From: Psychrobacter lutiphocae DSM 21542
GTDB lineage: Bacteria > Pseudomonadota > Gammaproteobacteria > Pseudomonadales > Moraxellaceae
Assembly: GCF_000382145.1 (NCBI RefSeq)
Contig: NZ_KB907626.1
Location: 1 to 64,000, forward strand
Length of the DNA stretch: 64,000 nucleotides
Reading direction: 5' to 3'
Numbering within the stretch: position 1 is the first letter of the stretch; the number at the start of each line of letters is the position of its first letter. Positions 56,761-64,000 of this stretch are shown here, piece after piece. The notes beneath the pieces are model-generated. The model was not told where the DNA came from, did no database searches, and saw nothing but the letters and a program-made list of their open reading frames with translations. The position numbers were made by a program, and so were the translations under genes.

Positions 56761-58989
56761 TTAAAATGACTCGATTGCGTCATTGAAGGTCTTACTTGGG
56801 CGCATTACGCTTTCAGCAACCGATTCATCAGCAAGGTAGTAGCCATGTAAATCGACAGGTTTGCCTTGAACCTCAAGTAGCTCTTTCACGATTGCGTCTT
56901 CGTTACTTTCAAGAGTTTGTGCTAATGTTGAGAACTTCTCTTTTAGCTCAGCGTCTTGATCTTGAGCGGCAAGCTCTTCTGCCCAGAATTTGGCTAAGTA
57001 AAAGTGGCTACCACGGTTATCAAGCTCACCTGTCTTGCGTGAAGGTGACTTGTTTTCTACCAACAGTTTTTCAGTTGCTTTATCTAGTGTATCTGCCAAT
57101 ACTTGGGCTTTTGGATTGTCTTGGGTTTTTGCTAGATGCTCTAAGGAAACTGTCAATGCTAAGAACTCACCTAGTGAGTCCCAACGTAAGTGGTTTTCTT
57201 CAAGTAGCTGCTGAACGTGTTTTGGTGCAGAGCCGCCAGCGCCTGTTTCGAACAAACCACCACCTTTCATTAAAGGAACAATCGATAGCATTTTAGCACT
57301 GGTACCTAGCTCTAAAATTGGGAATAGGTCGGTTAGGTAATCTCGTAAGATATTACCAGTTGCAGAAATGGTATCTTGACCACGAGCGACACGCTCTAAT
57401 GTATAACGCATTGCACGAACTTGAGACATAATTTCAATTTTTAAGCCCTCAGTGTCATGATCTTTTAGGTAGGTTTTAACCTTCTTGATAAGCTCATTTT
57501 CGTGTGGACGGTATGGGTCTAACCAGAATACAACAGGGGTATTTGACTCACGAGCACGAGTAACGGCAAGTTTTACCCAGTCTTGGATCGGCTCATCTTT
57601 TACCTGACACATACGCCAGATATCGCCTTTTTCAACCGCTTGTTCCATTAATACTTCATTTGTATCAACATCAACAATACGAGCTATACCCGCATCGCTT
57701 GACTCAAAGGTCTTGTCGTGGGAGCCGTATTCTTCTGCTTTTTGTGCCATCAGACCTACGTTTGGTACCGTACCCATAGTGGTTGGGTCAAAGTTACCAT
57801 GCCATTTACAGAAGTTAATCATTTCTTGATAAATACGTGCAAACGTCGATTCTGGCATGACGGCTTTACAATCATATAGCTTGCCATCAGCACCCCACAT
57901 CTTACCACCATTACGGATCATCGCTGGCATTGAGGCATCAACGATCACATCGCTTGGAGAGTGGAAGTTGGTAATACCTTTTGCAGAATCCACCATCGCC
58001 AATCCTGGACGGTGTTCTTGACACGCATGTAAGTCGCGTTCAATTTCATCACGAGTTGATTCAGGTAGGGACTTGATTTTGTCATATAAGTCAGCCATAC
58101 CGTTGTTGACGTTGACACCAAGCTCTTCAAATAGCTTACCGTGTTTTTCAAATGCATCTTTATAGTAAATACGAACGGCGTGACCAAAGACGATGGGGTG
58201 TGATACCTTCATCATAGTTGCTTTAACGTGTAATGAGAACAAGATACCGGCTTCACGACAGTCTTCCATTTCACGCTCATAGAATTCAAGCAGTGATTTT
58301 TTGCTCATCGACATAAGATCGATGACTTCTTTATCTTGTAACGCAATTTCAGGCTTGAGTACTTGAGTCTCTCCATTGTCAAGCAACAGCTCCATGCGTA
58401 CTGTACGTGCCTTATCTAAGGTCATTGATTGCTCACCGTGGTAGAAGTCGCCACCATGCATATGTGAGACGTGAGTTCTTGACCATTGTTTCCATTCACC
58501 CATTGAATGAGGGTGTTTGCGCGCATAGTTTTTGACTGCTTTTGGTGCACGGCGATCTGAGTTACCCTCACGCAGTACTGGGTTGACCGCACTACCTAGC
58601 GCCTTACCATAACGCTTACGTAGCTCAATCTCTTCTTCTGTTTGGGGGTCTTCTGGGAAGTCGGGAAGAGCATAACCTTTGCTTTGTAACTCTTTGATAG
58701 CAGCTTTTAATTGTTGAACAGAAGCACTGATATTAGGTAGTTTAATGATATTTGTGTTTGGGTCTTGAGTTAAGCGACCAAGCTCAGCTAGATTGTTAGG
58801 AACGCGCTGATCTTCTGTTAAGTAATCTGGAAATTCAGCCAATACACGAGCAGCAACTGAGATATCGCTGGTTTCAACTTCGATATCTGCTGTCTTGGCA
58901 AAGGCTTTGACAATTGGTAAAAAGGATAAGGTTGCAAGTGCAGGGGCTTCATCAGTTTTGGTGTAAATAATTTTTGACATTTTTGACAT
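56761..58989 (-). CDS. icd: Monomeric NADP-dependent isocitrate dehydrogenase
   Basis: A 742-residue TCA-cycle enzyme of the monomeric IDH type (usual length 735-745), unrelated in layout to the dimeric E. coli Icd. Blocks include [40 protein letters not shown] (isocitrate/Mg site), [38 protein letters not shown] and [17 protein letters not shown]. The ATG at 58989 has AGAGGAA upstream. Codons about 66-79 ([14 protein letters not shown]) are duplicated base-for-base at 31858-31899. Confidence 0.98.
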   Translation of the reverse strand: MSKMSKIIYTKTDEAPALATLSFLPIVKAFAKTADIEVETSDISVAARVLAEFPDYLTEDQRVPNNLAELGRLTQDPNTNIIKLPNISASVQQLKAAIKELQSKGYALPDFPEDPQTEEEIELRKRYGKALGSAVNPVLREGNSDRRAPKAVKNYARKHPHSMGEWKQWSRTHVSHMHGGDFYHGEQSMTLDKARTVRMELLLDNGETQVLKPEIALQDKEVIDLMSMSKKSLLEFYEREMEDCREAGILFSLHVKATMMKVSHPIVFGHAVRIYYKDAFEKHGKLFEELGVNVNNGMADLYDKIKSLPESTRDEIERDLHACQEHRPGLAMVDSAKGITNFHSPSDVIVDASMPAMIRNGGKMWGADGKLYDCKAVMPESTFARIYQEMINFCKWHGNFDPTTMGTVPNVGLMAQKAEEYGSHDKTFESSDAGIARIVDVDTNEVLMEQAVEKGDIWRMCQVKDEPIQDWVKLAVTRARESNTPVVFWLDPYRPHENELIKKVKTYLKDHDTEGLKIEIMSQVRAMRYTLERVARGQDTISATGNILRDYLTDLFPILELGTSAKMLSIVPLMKGGGLFETGAGGSAPKHVQQLLEENHLRWDSLGEFLALTVSLEHLAKTQDNPKAQVLADTLDKATEKLLVENKSPSRKTGELDNRGSHFYLAKFWAEELAAQDQDAELKEKFSTLAQTLESNEDAIVKELLEVQGKPVDLHGYYLADESVAESVMRPSKTFNDAIESF

Positions 58990-59631
58990 TATAGTTATTC
59001 CTCTAGGCTGTAGTGAGATAATAAGACTTAAATGATTTGTATATAGTTCAAGTAATTGTATGTCATAGGCAGTGTCATAATATCCATTGTATGTGACTGA
59101 CTATTTGTATTTCACTGACTATTTGTATTTCGCTTCTATTTTTCAAGGATAAATTTTCAAGAATAAATTTTTTCATGAATACGTATTCTTGAATCTATCC
59201 CTCTATTCTAGCGATTTTTGTTTTGTTTTAAAGTGGGTTTTAAAGTGAACAGTTGTTTTTTAACATAAATCCAACGACTAACATCCTTTTATTTTACAGT
59301 ATAGTGACGAGTTATTACAGTTTATCCATATAAACTCGAAACATTGTCAGTATTATACTAGGGCGTGTCTTCAATTCGTGCAATGATATTTAAATGGGCT
59401 AAACAGAGCTAAATTTTGTCATACAGCGTTAAATAACTAATTAATATAATGATATTATCTGCGTTATCTTTCTCACCTGACTTCGATTTATTTTATTTTT
59501 ATCACTATTTTTAAAATGAAGACACGCCCTAGCAAACATTGCTATGGGATAAGAGGTACTGCCATCATGTTCGATGTTAGATGGATTTAATTATAAAGTT
59601 GAAGTTATAAGTTTGAGCAGTTCCGTTTATT
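58990..59631. other. Spacer between icd and the GNAT gene
   Basis: 642 bp with no gene. It holds a short tandem CTATTTGTATTTC(A/G)CTGA-type duplication at about 59095-59132, an AT-rich palindrome around 59160-59215 (AAGAATA / TATTCTT arms), and the complete repeat C (59358-59532). Confidence 0.6.
59358..59532 (+). repeat. Repeat family C, 175-bp MITE-like element, complete copy
   Basis: Perfect 16-bp terminal inverted repeats CTAGGGCGTGTCTTCA / TGAAGACACGCCCTAG enclose non-coding AT-rich sequence. Related copies are at 45562-45910 and, as a fragment, 17136-17215. The ends look like those of a DNA transposon whose transposase is not in the window. Confidence 0.88.
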
Positions 59632-60930
59632 ATGATTTATAGTTATATCATCACAGAAGATCTAGGATGGCAGTCGCTGTCACAGTGGCAACCACCAGAT
59701 ACGCCCTTCATGTCATTCGCTTATTGGCAAGCATTGACTGATACTGGCGCAATCGGTGAGGCATCGGGTTGGGTGCCACTTTATATTGTCATTTATCGGT
59801 CTCAGCCACAGAATCAGTCACAAATTACGCCAGTTGCAGTGATGCCAGTTTTTATCAAAGAGCACCATCAAGGCGAGTATGTATTTGACCATGTGTGGGC
59901 AGAAGCTTATGCTCGCTATGGAGTAGCGTATTATCCACGGCTTGTGACCAGTGTGCCTTATACCCCTGTGAGCGGCCAGCGATTATGGTTGGCTCAAGGG
60001 GTGACTTTGAGTACAGAGATATTACAAACTGCAATGGCGGCTATTGATTCGGTGGCGGCGCAAGTGGGTGCTTCAAGTTGGCATGGGTTGTTTGTCGGTG
60101 ACGAGCAATATAATATCTTTCATAGTGTGTCTCAAACCTTTAACGTGTCTCAAACTTCAGTTGACAATCAACAGTTTGAGCGCCAATCACTTGAGTATCC
60201 GTTGTTTGAGCGTGAAGGTTGCCAGTTTTTATGGCAAAACCAAAAGTTAACGGAGTGGGATGCTGCGGGCAAGTCAATACCCTTTAGCAACTTTGATGAC
60301 TTTTTAATGACACTGACTGCCAAAAAGCGGAAAAATATCCGTGCTGAACGAAAAAAAATAGCCAAACATAACTTAACTTGTCAGATTAAAACTGGTGCAG
60401 ATATCAATGCCAGTGATTGGGCAGTATTTTATCACTGTTATGCGATGACTTATGCTGTACGTGGTCGCCATCCTTACTTGACGCCAGCGTTTTTTGAGCA
60501 AATTGCAAAGAGTATGTCAAAGTGTCTCATGTTGGCACAGGCACTTGACGAAACTGGCGAGGTGGTTGCCAGTAGTTTGTTTTTTTATGATGATCCCAAT
60601 CGGCCTAATGCTACTTTGTATGGTCGCTATTGGGGTGCATTGGCAGAGTATGATAGTCTGCATTTTGAGCTGTGTTACTATCAAGGCATTGAGTTTGCGA
60701 TTGCGACAGGCTTGCAGTATTTTGACCCAGGTACACAAGGTGAGCACAAGCTGATTCGAGGTTTTATTCCTCAAAAGACACACTCGTTACACCGTATTTA
60801 TGATCTGCGTTTTCAACCAGCGATTGCTAAGTTTTGTGAGCAGGATAGGACATATATGCGTCAATATCGTCAGCAGGCACATCGGGCACTGCCATTTAAT
60901 GTGGATAATATGCCTGAGTTTAACGGCTAA
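59632..60930 (+). CDS. GNAT/FemAB-like acyltransferase (COG3146 type)
   Basis: A 432-residue soluble protein matching the family often labelled peptidoglycan biosynthesis protein or GNAT N-acetyltransferase. FMSFAYWQALTDTGAIGEASGW starts the first GNAT-like half. The second half carries KKRKNIRAERKKIAKHNLTC, SSLFFYDDPNRPNATLYGRYWG and YFDPGTQGEHKLIRGFIPQKTHSLHRI. No direct biochemical role is established for the family. The ATG at 59632 gives the conserved N-terminus. Confidence 0.85.
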   Translation: MIYSYIITEDLGWQSLSQWQPPDTPFMSFAYWQALTDTGAIGEASGWVPLYIVIYRSQPQNQSQITPVAVMPVFIKEHHQGEYVFDHVWAEAYARYGVAYYPRLVTSVPYTPVSGQRLWLAQGVTLSTEILQTAMAAIDSVAAQVGASSWHGLFVGDEQYNIFHSVSQTFNVSQTSVDNQQFERQSLEYPLFEREGCQFLWQNQKLTEWDAAGKSIPFSNFDDFLMTLTAKKRKNIRAERKKIAKHNLTCQIKTGADINASDWAVFYHCYAMTYAVRGRHPYLTPAFFEQIAKSMSKCLMLAQALDETGEVVASSLFFYDDPNRPNATLYGRYWGALAEYDSLHFELCYYQGIEFAIATGLQYFDPGTQGEHKLIRGFIPQKTHSLHRIYDLRFQPAIAKFCEQDRTYMRQYRQQAHRALPFNVDNMPEFNG

Positions 60931-60953
60931 TTATTAGGTGTTAATTAGCTGCG

Positions 60954-61066
60954 ATATTTTTTAACAATCTATATTTTTTAACAATCTATACTTTTTAACA
61001 GCTCATACTTTTTAACAACCCATACTTTTTAACAACCCATACTTTTTAACAACCCATACTTTTTTT
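60954..61066 (+). repeat. 17-bp tandem array upstream of ubiC
   Basis: Six full units of ATA(C/T)TTTTTAACAA(C/T)C(C/T)-type sequence plus a partial seventh. The last three full units are identical. The array ends 22 bp before the first possible ubiC ATG, within the promoter or leader region. Confidence 0.92.
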
Positions 61067-61088
61067 ACCAACAAATACTGTGGTCTTT

Positions 61089-61694
61089 ATGATGCCATCG
61101 CACACCAACACAGCCTTGCCAGTCGCCGGTATGTATAGCCGAATAGAGGATCTGTTGACGACAGAGGTCGCCGATTCAACACAGTCAAAACAAATTGCTT
61201 ATTGGCTTACCAGTAATGGCTCATTGACTGCACTACTTGAGCAGCAAGCAGGACAGCGACTAAAGGTTGAGCGTGCTTTTGAAGGCTATCGGCCGTTAAC
61301 TTTGGCACAAAAAAAGCAGTTGGGTTATCAAGGAACATGCTTAACCCGTCCGATGATGGCGTGGGTGCGAGAGGTGCTATTGTATGGCAATAGTAAGCAA
61401 CCTTGGGTTGTGGCTAGAAGCCTATTTCCACTGCCTAGCTTACAAGGGGAAGCCAAACGATTACAGAGTTTGCAAAATACACCCATTGGTTATGTATTGT
61501 TCAAGCGACAAAATAAGCTGCCTTCCATACGCTACTTTCAGAGTATTAAGTCTCAATCGCAACAAGCACCGATAACAGAAAAAACAACGACAACTGCAAC
61601 AGTGGATGTGAAATGGTGTCGGCATACCCTATATGACTGGTACCGAAGACCGTTATTAATTAGTGAAACTTTTTTGCCAGATTTTTTTGCATGA
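61089..61694 (+). CDS. ubiC: Chorismate lyase UbiC
   Basis: A protein of about 201 residues that splits chorismate into 4-hydroxybenzoate and pyruvate, the first step of ubiquinone synthesis. The core matches: LTSNGSLTALLEQQAGQRLK; the Arg in MMAWVREVLLYG; PWVVARSLFP; PIGYVLF; and the C-terminal RRPLLISETFLPDF with the catalytic-site Glu. A 25-residue polar segment before the tail is extra. Starts are unclear: GTG 61080, ATG 61089 or ATG 61092, none with a strong ribosome site. ubiA is not adjacent. Confidence 0.87.
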   Translation: MMPSHTNTALPVAGMYSRIEDLLTTEVADSTQSKQIAYWLTSNGSLTALLEQQAGQRLKVERAFEGYRPLTLAQKKQLGYQGTCLTRPMMAWVREVLLYGNSKQPWVVARSLFPLPSLQGEAKRLQSLQNTPIGYVLFKRQNKLPSIRYFQSIKSQSQQAPITEKTTTTATVDVKWCRHTLYDWYRRPLLISETFLPDFFA

Positions 61695-61759
61695 AAATAA
61701 AATTTTTCTTCAGACCTAATTTGATACTCATCATATGTGGTGAATGTTCAACAGGCTCT
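61692..61759 (-). repeat. Repeat family D, half copy
   Basis: Read on the minus strand this 68-bp segment starts AGAGCCTGTTGAACATT and follows 1206-1275 with scattered differences, through AAGAAAAATTTTATTTT. The other half of the element is missing. It starts at the ubiC stop codon. Confidence 0.65.
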
Positions 61760-62014
61760 TAGCTAAAAAAAGCAAGACCCTAAGCTAAAAAGAGCAATTG
61801 GTGAGTTGTTTTTTAGGTTTCGATATTTGAATTTCATGTTACACTTATTGCCTACTGTGCAACGTTGCCGTTTTTCACTGGTATCTCTTATTTTACTGGT
61901 ATATTTTGTTGGTATGGCTATGGGATACAGTCCAATAAAGTGTTTGGTAGGTAGGGGTTAGGCGGTGTAGCGCTTTTTTATTGTCACTTTTGATATGCCA
62001 TTATAGGACTCACT
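61695..62014. other. Spacer between ubiC and glyA
   Basis: 320 bp. The first 65 bp hold a half copy of repeat D (61692-61759), followed by a short AGCTAAAAA(A)AGCAA duplication at about 61761-61795. The rest is the glyA leader; I see no recognisable glycine riboswitch. Confidence 0.5.
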
Positions 62015-63271
62015 ATGTTTAAAGATATTAGCATTAAAGATTATGACCCAGACTTGTATCAAGCCATGGTGTCAGAAACCAAGCGTCAAGAAAGCCATAT
62101 TGAACTGATTGCGTCAGAAAACTACTGCTCACCAGCAGTAATGGAGGCGCAAGGTTCAGATTTGACGAACAAATATGCGGAAGGTTATCCAGGCAAACGC
62201 TATTATGGCGGTTGTGAATTTGTCGATATCGTTGAGCAATTGGCCATTGACCGTGCCAAAGAGTTGTTCGGTGCTGAATATGCAAACGTACAGCCACACG
62301 CTGGTAGCCAAGCAAACTCAGCGGTATTCTTAGCGCTATTAGAAGCAGGCGATACCGTACTAGGTATGAGCCTTGACGCTGGTGGCCACTTGACTCACGG
62401 TGCACACGTCAACTTCTCAGGCATCAATTACAATGCGGTTCAGTATGGTCTGGTTGAAGAAACAGGTCTTATCGACTATGACGAAGTTGAACGTCTTGCC
62501 AAAGAGCATAAACCAAAAATGATTATCGCTGGTTTCTCAGCTTATTCGCAAGTGGTCGATTGGCAGCGCTTCCGTGACATCGCAGACAGTGTTGGTGCCT
62601 ACCTATTTGTCGATATGGCGCACGTAGCAGGTCTAGTCGCTGCTGGTGTCTATCCAAGTCCAGTACCTTTTGCAGATGTGGTAACGACCACCACCCACAA
62701 AACGTTACGTGGTCCACGCTCAGGCCTTATATTATCTCGTGATGACAAGCTGGCTAAAAAGCTAAACTCTGCGGTATTCCCAGGCAACCAGGGTGGTCCA
62801 TTGATGCACGCAATCGCTGCCAAAGCGGTTTGCTTTAAAGAGGCGTTACAGGACGACTTCAAAACTTACCAGCAGCAAGTGGTCAAAAACGCACAAGCGA
62901 TGGCCAAAGTCATCCAAGAGCGTGGTTATGACATCATCTCTGGCGGTACCGAAAACCATCTCATGCTTATTAGTCTAGTTAAGCAAGAAATGACGGGTAA
63001 AGAAGCGGACAAATGGCTGGGCGATGCTGGCATTACTGTTAACAAAAACGCCGTACCAAATGATCCTAAATCACCATTCGTAACTTCTGGTATCCGTATC
63101 GGTACACCTGCTATCACCACTCGTGGTTTTAACGAAGCACAATCTGCTGAACTAGCAGGCTGGATCTGTGATGTATTAGACAGCCGTGGCGATGAGCAGG
63201 TACTGGCAGATACTCGTGCGAAAGTTGAGAAAATCTGTGCAGAATTGCCAGTATATGAGCGTAATCAGTAG
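62015..63271 (+). CDS. glyA: Serine hydroxymethyltransferase
   Basis: A 418-residue PLP enzyme interconverting serine and glycine with tetrahydrofolate. Blocks: [38 protein letters not shown], the PLP Lys in [20 protein letters not shown], and [15 protein letters not shown]. Length is standard. ATAGGA precedes the ATG. It is monocistronic with a terminator 55 bp downstream. Confidence 0.98.
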   Translation: MFKDISIKDYDPDLYQAMVSETKRQESHIELIASENYCSPAVMEAQGSDLTNKYAEGYPGKRYYGGCEFVDIVEQLAIDRAKELFGAEYANVQPHAGSQANSAVFLALLEAGDTVLGMSLDAGGHLTHGAHVNFSGINYNAVQYGLVEETGLIDYDEVERLAKEHKPKMIIAGFSAYSQVVDWQRFRDIADSVGAYLFVDMAHVAGLVAAGVYPSPVPFADVVTTTTHKTLRGPRSGLILSRDDKLAKKLNSAVFPGNQGGPLMHAIAAKAVCFKEALQDDFKTYQQQVVKNAQAMAKVIQERGYDIISGGTENHLMLISLVKQEMTGKEADKWLGDAGITVNKNAVPNDPKSPFVTSGIRIGTPAITTRGFNEAQSAELAGWICDVLDSRGDEQVLADTRAKVEKICAELPVYERNQ

Positions 63272-63326
63272 TTCGCTATATTGTTTCTTGTATGCGTTAA
63301 ACTGCGTAAACGATTGATATAAAAAG

Positions 63327-63356
63327 ACCGCTTAGCTTATGGCTAAGCGGTTTTTT
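63327..63356 (+). terminator. Terminator of glyA
   Basis: Stem ACCGCTTAGC / GCTAAGCGGT with a five-base loop and T run; it may also serve the convergent OsmC gene. Confidence 0.92.
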
Positions 63357-63393
63357 GATTAAAAGGTAAAGATTTATTGGGAGACTTGTGAGT

Positions 63394-63840
63394 CTACTTT
63401 AGCTGCCAATCTTCTGTAATCTCAGTTCCTGCAGCAGTAAATAAATTATGCAGTGGGCAGTATTTTCGTACTTCGTCCTGCATTTTTGCGAACTGCTCTT
63501 GAGTCATGTCAGCATCTACCATTACAGATAAGTTTATGTTTTTAAAAGGGTTTCCTGTTTCTGCTACAAACATCACACCACGCATATCAAGGCCAAAGTC
63601 TGCATTGATATCTACCGCATTAACGGTGATGTCCATACGCTTAGCCACTAAGCTAACCATAATAGATACACAGCCTGATAATGCAGCGACAGCAGCTTCC
63701 ACGGGAGATGCGCCTTTGTTAGTACCGCCAAGCTCGGTTGGCTCATCTAAGGTCATGCCCAAGTCACGCATGTCTAAATCGACACGCATCTTACCATCAG
63801 AGTGACTGTTGACATTAAACTGTGCTAATTTTGAACTCAT
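63394..63840 (-). CDS. OsmC family protein
   Basis: A 148-residue soluble OsmC/Ohr/YhfA-type protein. The two redox cysteines are in EAAVAALSGCVSIMVSLVAK and VRKYCPLHNLF, the spacing used by peroxide-reducing members. The bulk resembles the YhfA branch more than Ohr. The ATG at 63840 follows AAAGGAT. It lies convergent with glyA. Confidence 0.88.
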   Translation of the reverse strand: MSSKLAQFNVNSHSDGKMRVDLDMRDLGMTLDEPTELGGTNKGASPVEAAVAALSGCVSIMVSLVAKRMDITVNAVDINADFGLDMRGVMFVAETGNPFKNINLSVMVDADMTQEQFAKMQDEVRKYCPLHNLFTAAGTEITEDWQLK

Positions 63841-64000
63841 GACTTGTTATCCTTTGGCTTATTGTGATTAAGTTAAGTTATCGAATTGATTTAACAGCTG
63901 ACTTTAACCAGTTTTGTAATGCTTTTTTGTATGGTATCAAAGGTTATCTTGTATTACATAAACGGCAGCTTGGTGAAAATCTGCAATACCGTGGCGTTAA

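Noticed and set aside
61760-62014. Glycine riboswitch before glyA
   Set aside because: No paired aptamer-like conserved core could be recognised in the leader.
63845-64000. Open frame running off the right edge of the window
   Set aside because: About 50 codons remain open, but there is no ribosome site, no recognisable protein motif and no downstream sequence to judge it by.

Overview
The window reads as a chromosomal segment of a gammaproteobacterium of the family Moraxellaceae, most likely Psychrobacter. That is an inference from protein character and gene mix (monomeric NADP-isocitrate dehydrogenase, zur-znuCB/znuA, SirB2, a DUF3360 membrane protein, SulP and M61 proteins) and from an AT-rich base composition; no 16S gene is present. 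Gene order is typical of a housekeeping region. No intact prophage, CRISPR array or defence island is visible. The accessory signal lies almost entirely between genes, as small palindromic repeats, tandem arrays and one GC-rich double hairpin.

Layout. 1-243: N-terminal part of an IS630-type transposase, cut by the window edge. 0.4-4.1 kb: dienelactone hydrolase, ycgN, and the glnK-amtB ammonium operon with a good sigma54/NtrC control region. 4.6-10 kb: MFS transporter plus cytosine-deaminase-like enzyme, a tandem universal stress protein, a SulP anion transporter. 10.4-16.2 kb: murD-ftsW (cell wall and division), gluQ-dksA, a CpdA-like phosphodiesterase. 16.2-20 kb: zinc regulon zur-znuC-znuB, divergent from znuA across a perfect Zur-box palindrome. 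20.4-29.1 kb: complete ATP synthase operon atpIBEFHAGDC. 29.2-33.9 kb: RstA/RstB-like two-component pair and a convergent EnvZ-like kinase. 34-36.5 kb: rpsP-rimM-trmD-rplS. 36.7-45.5 kb: DUF3360 protein, uvrC, an acidic coiled-coil protein, fabF, a lipoprotein, SirB2, BolA and an M48 peptidase. 46.2-46.5 kb: two identical tRNA-Gly(GCC) genes. 46.7-52.7 kb: HD hydrolase, L,D-transpeptidase, psd, dtd, phoB-phoR with a Pho box, SlyD. 53-64 kb: M61 peptidase, a DMT-transporter pseudogene, rluE-like synthase, icd, a GNAT/FemAB-like protein, ubiC, glyA and an OsmC protein.

Unusual content. At least four short interspersed repeat families with terminal inverted repeats are present. Family A is 101 bp (8249-8349, 45802-45902). 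Family B is 104 bp (14431-14534, 38376-38479). Family C is about 175-250 bp (59358-59532, 45562-45910, fragment at 17136). Family D is 135 bp (1206-1340, half copy at 61692). One A copy is inserted inside one C copy. A 42-bp segment of the icd coding region is repeated exactly at 31858-31899, between the rstB stop codon and its terminator, where a transcript would be antisense to icd mRNA. Just downstream, 32238-32361 holds two abutting GC-rich hairpins that could be a structured RNA or a palindromic element. Short tandem arrays flank or lie in murD, atpE/atpF, phoR, ubiC and the M48 peptidase gene.
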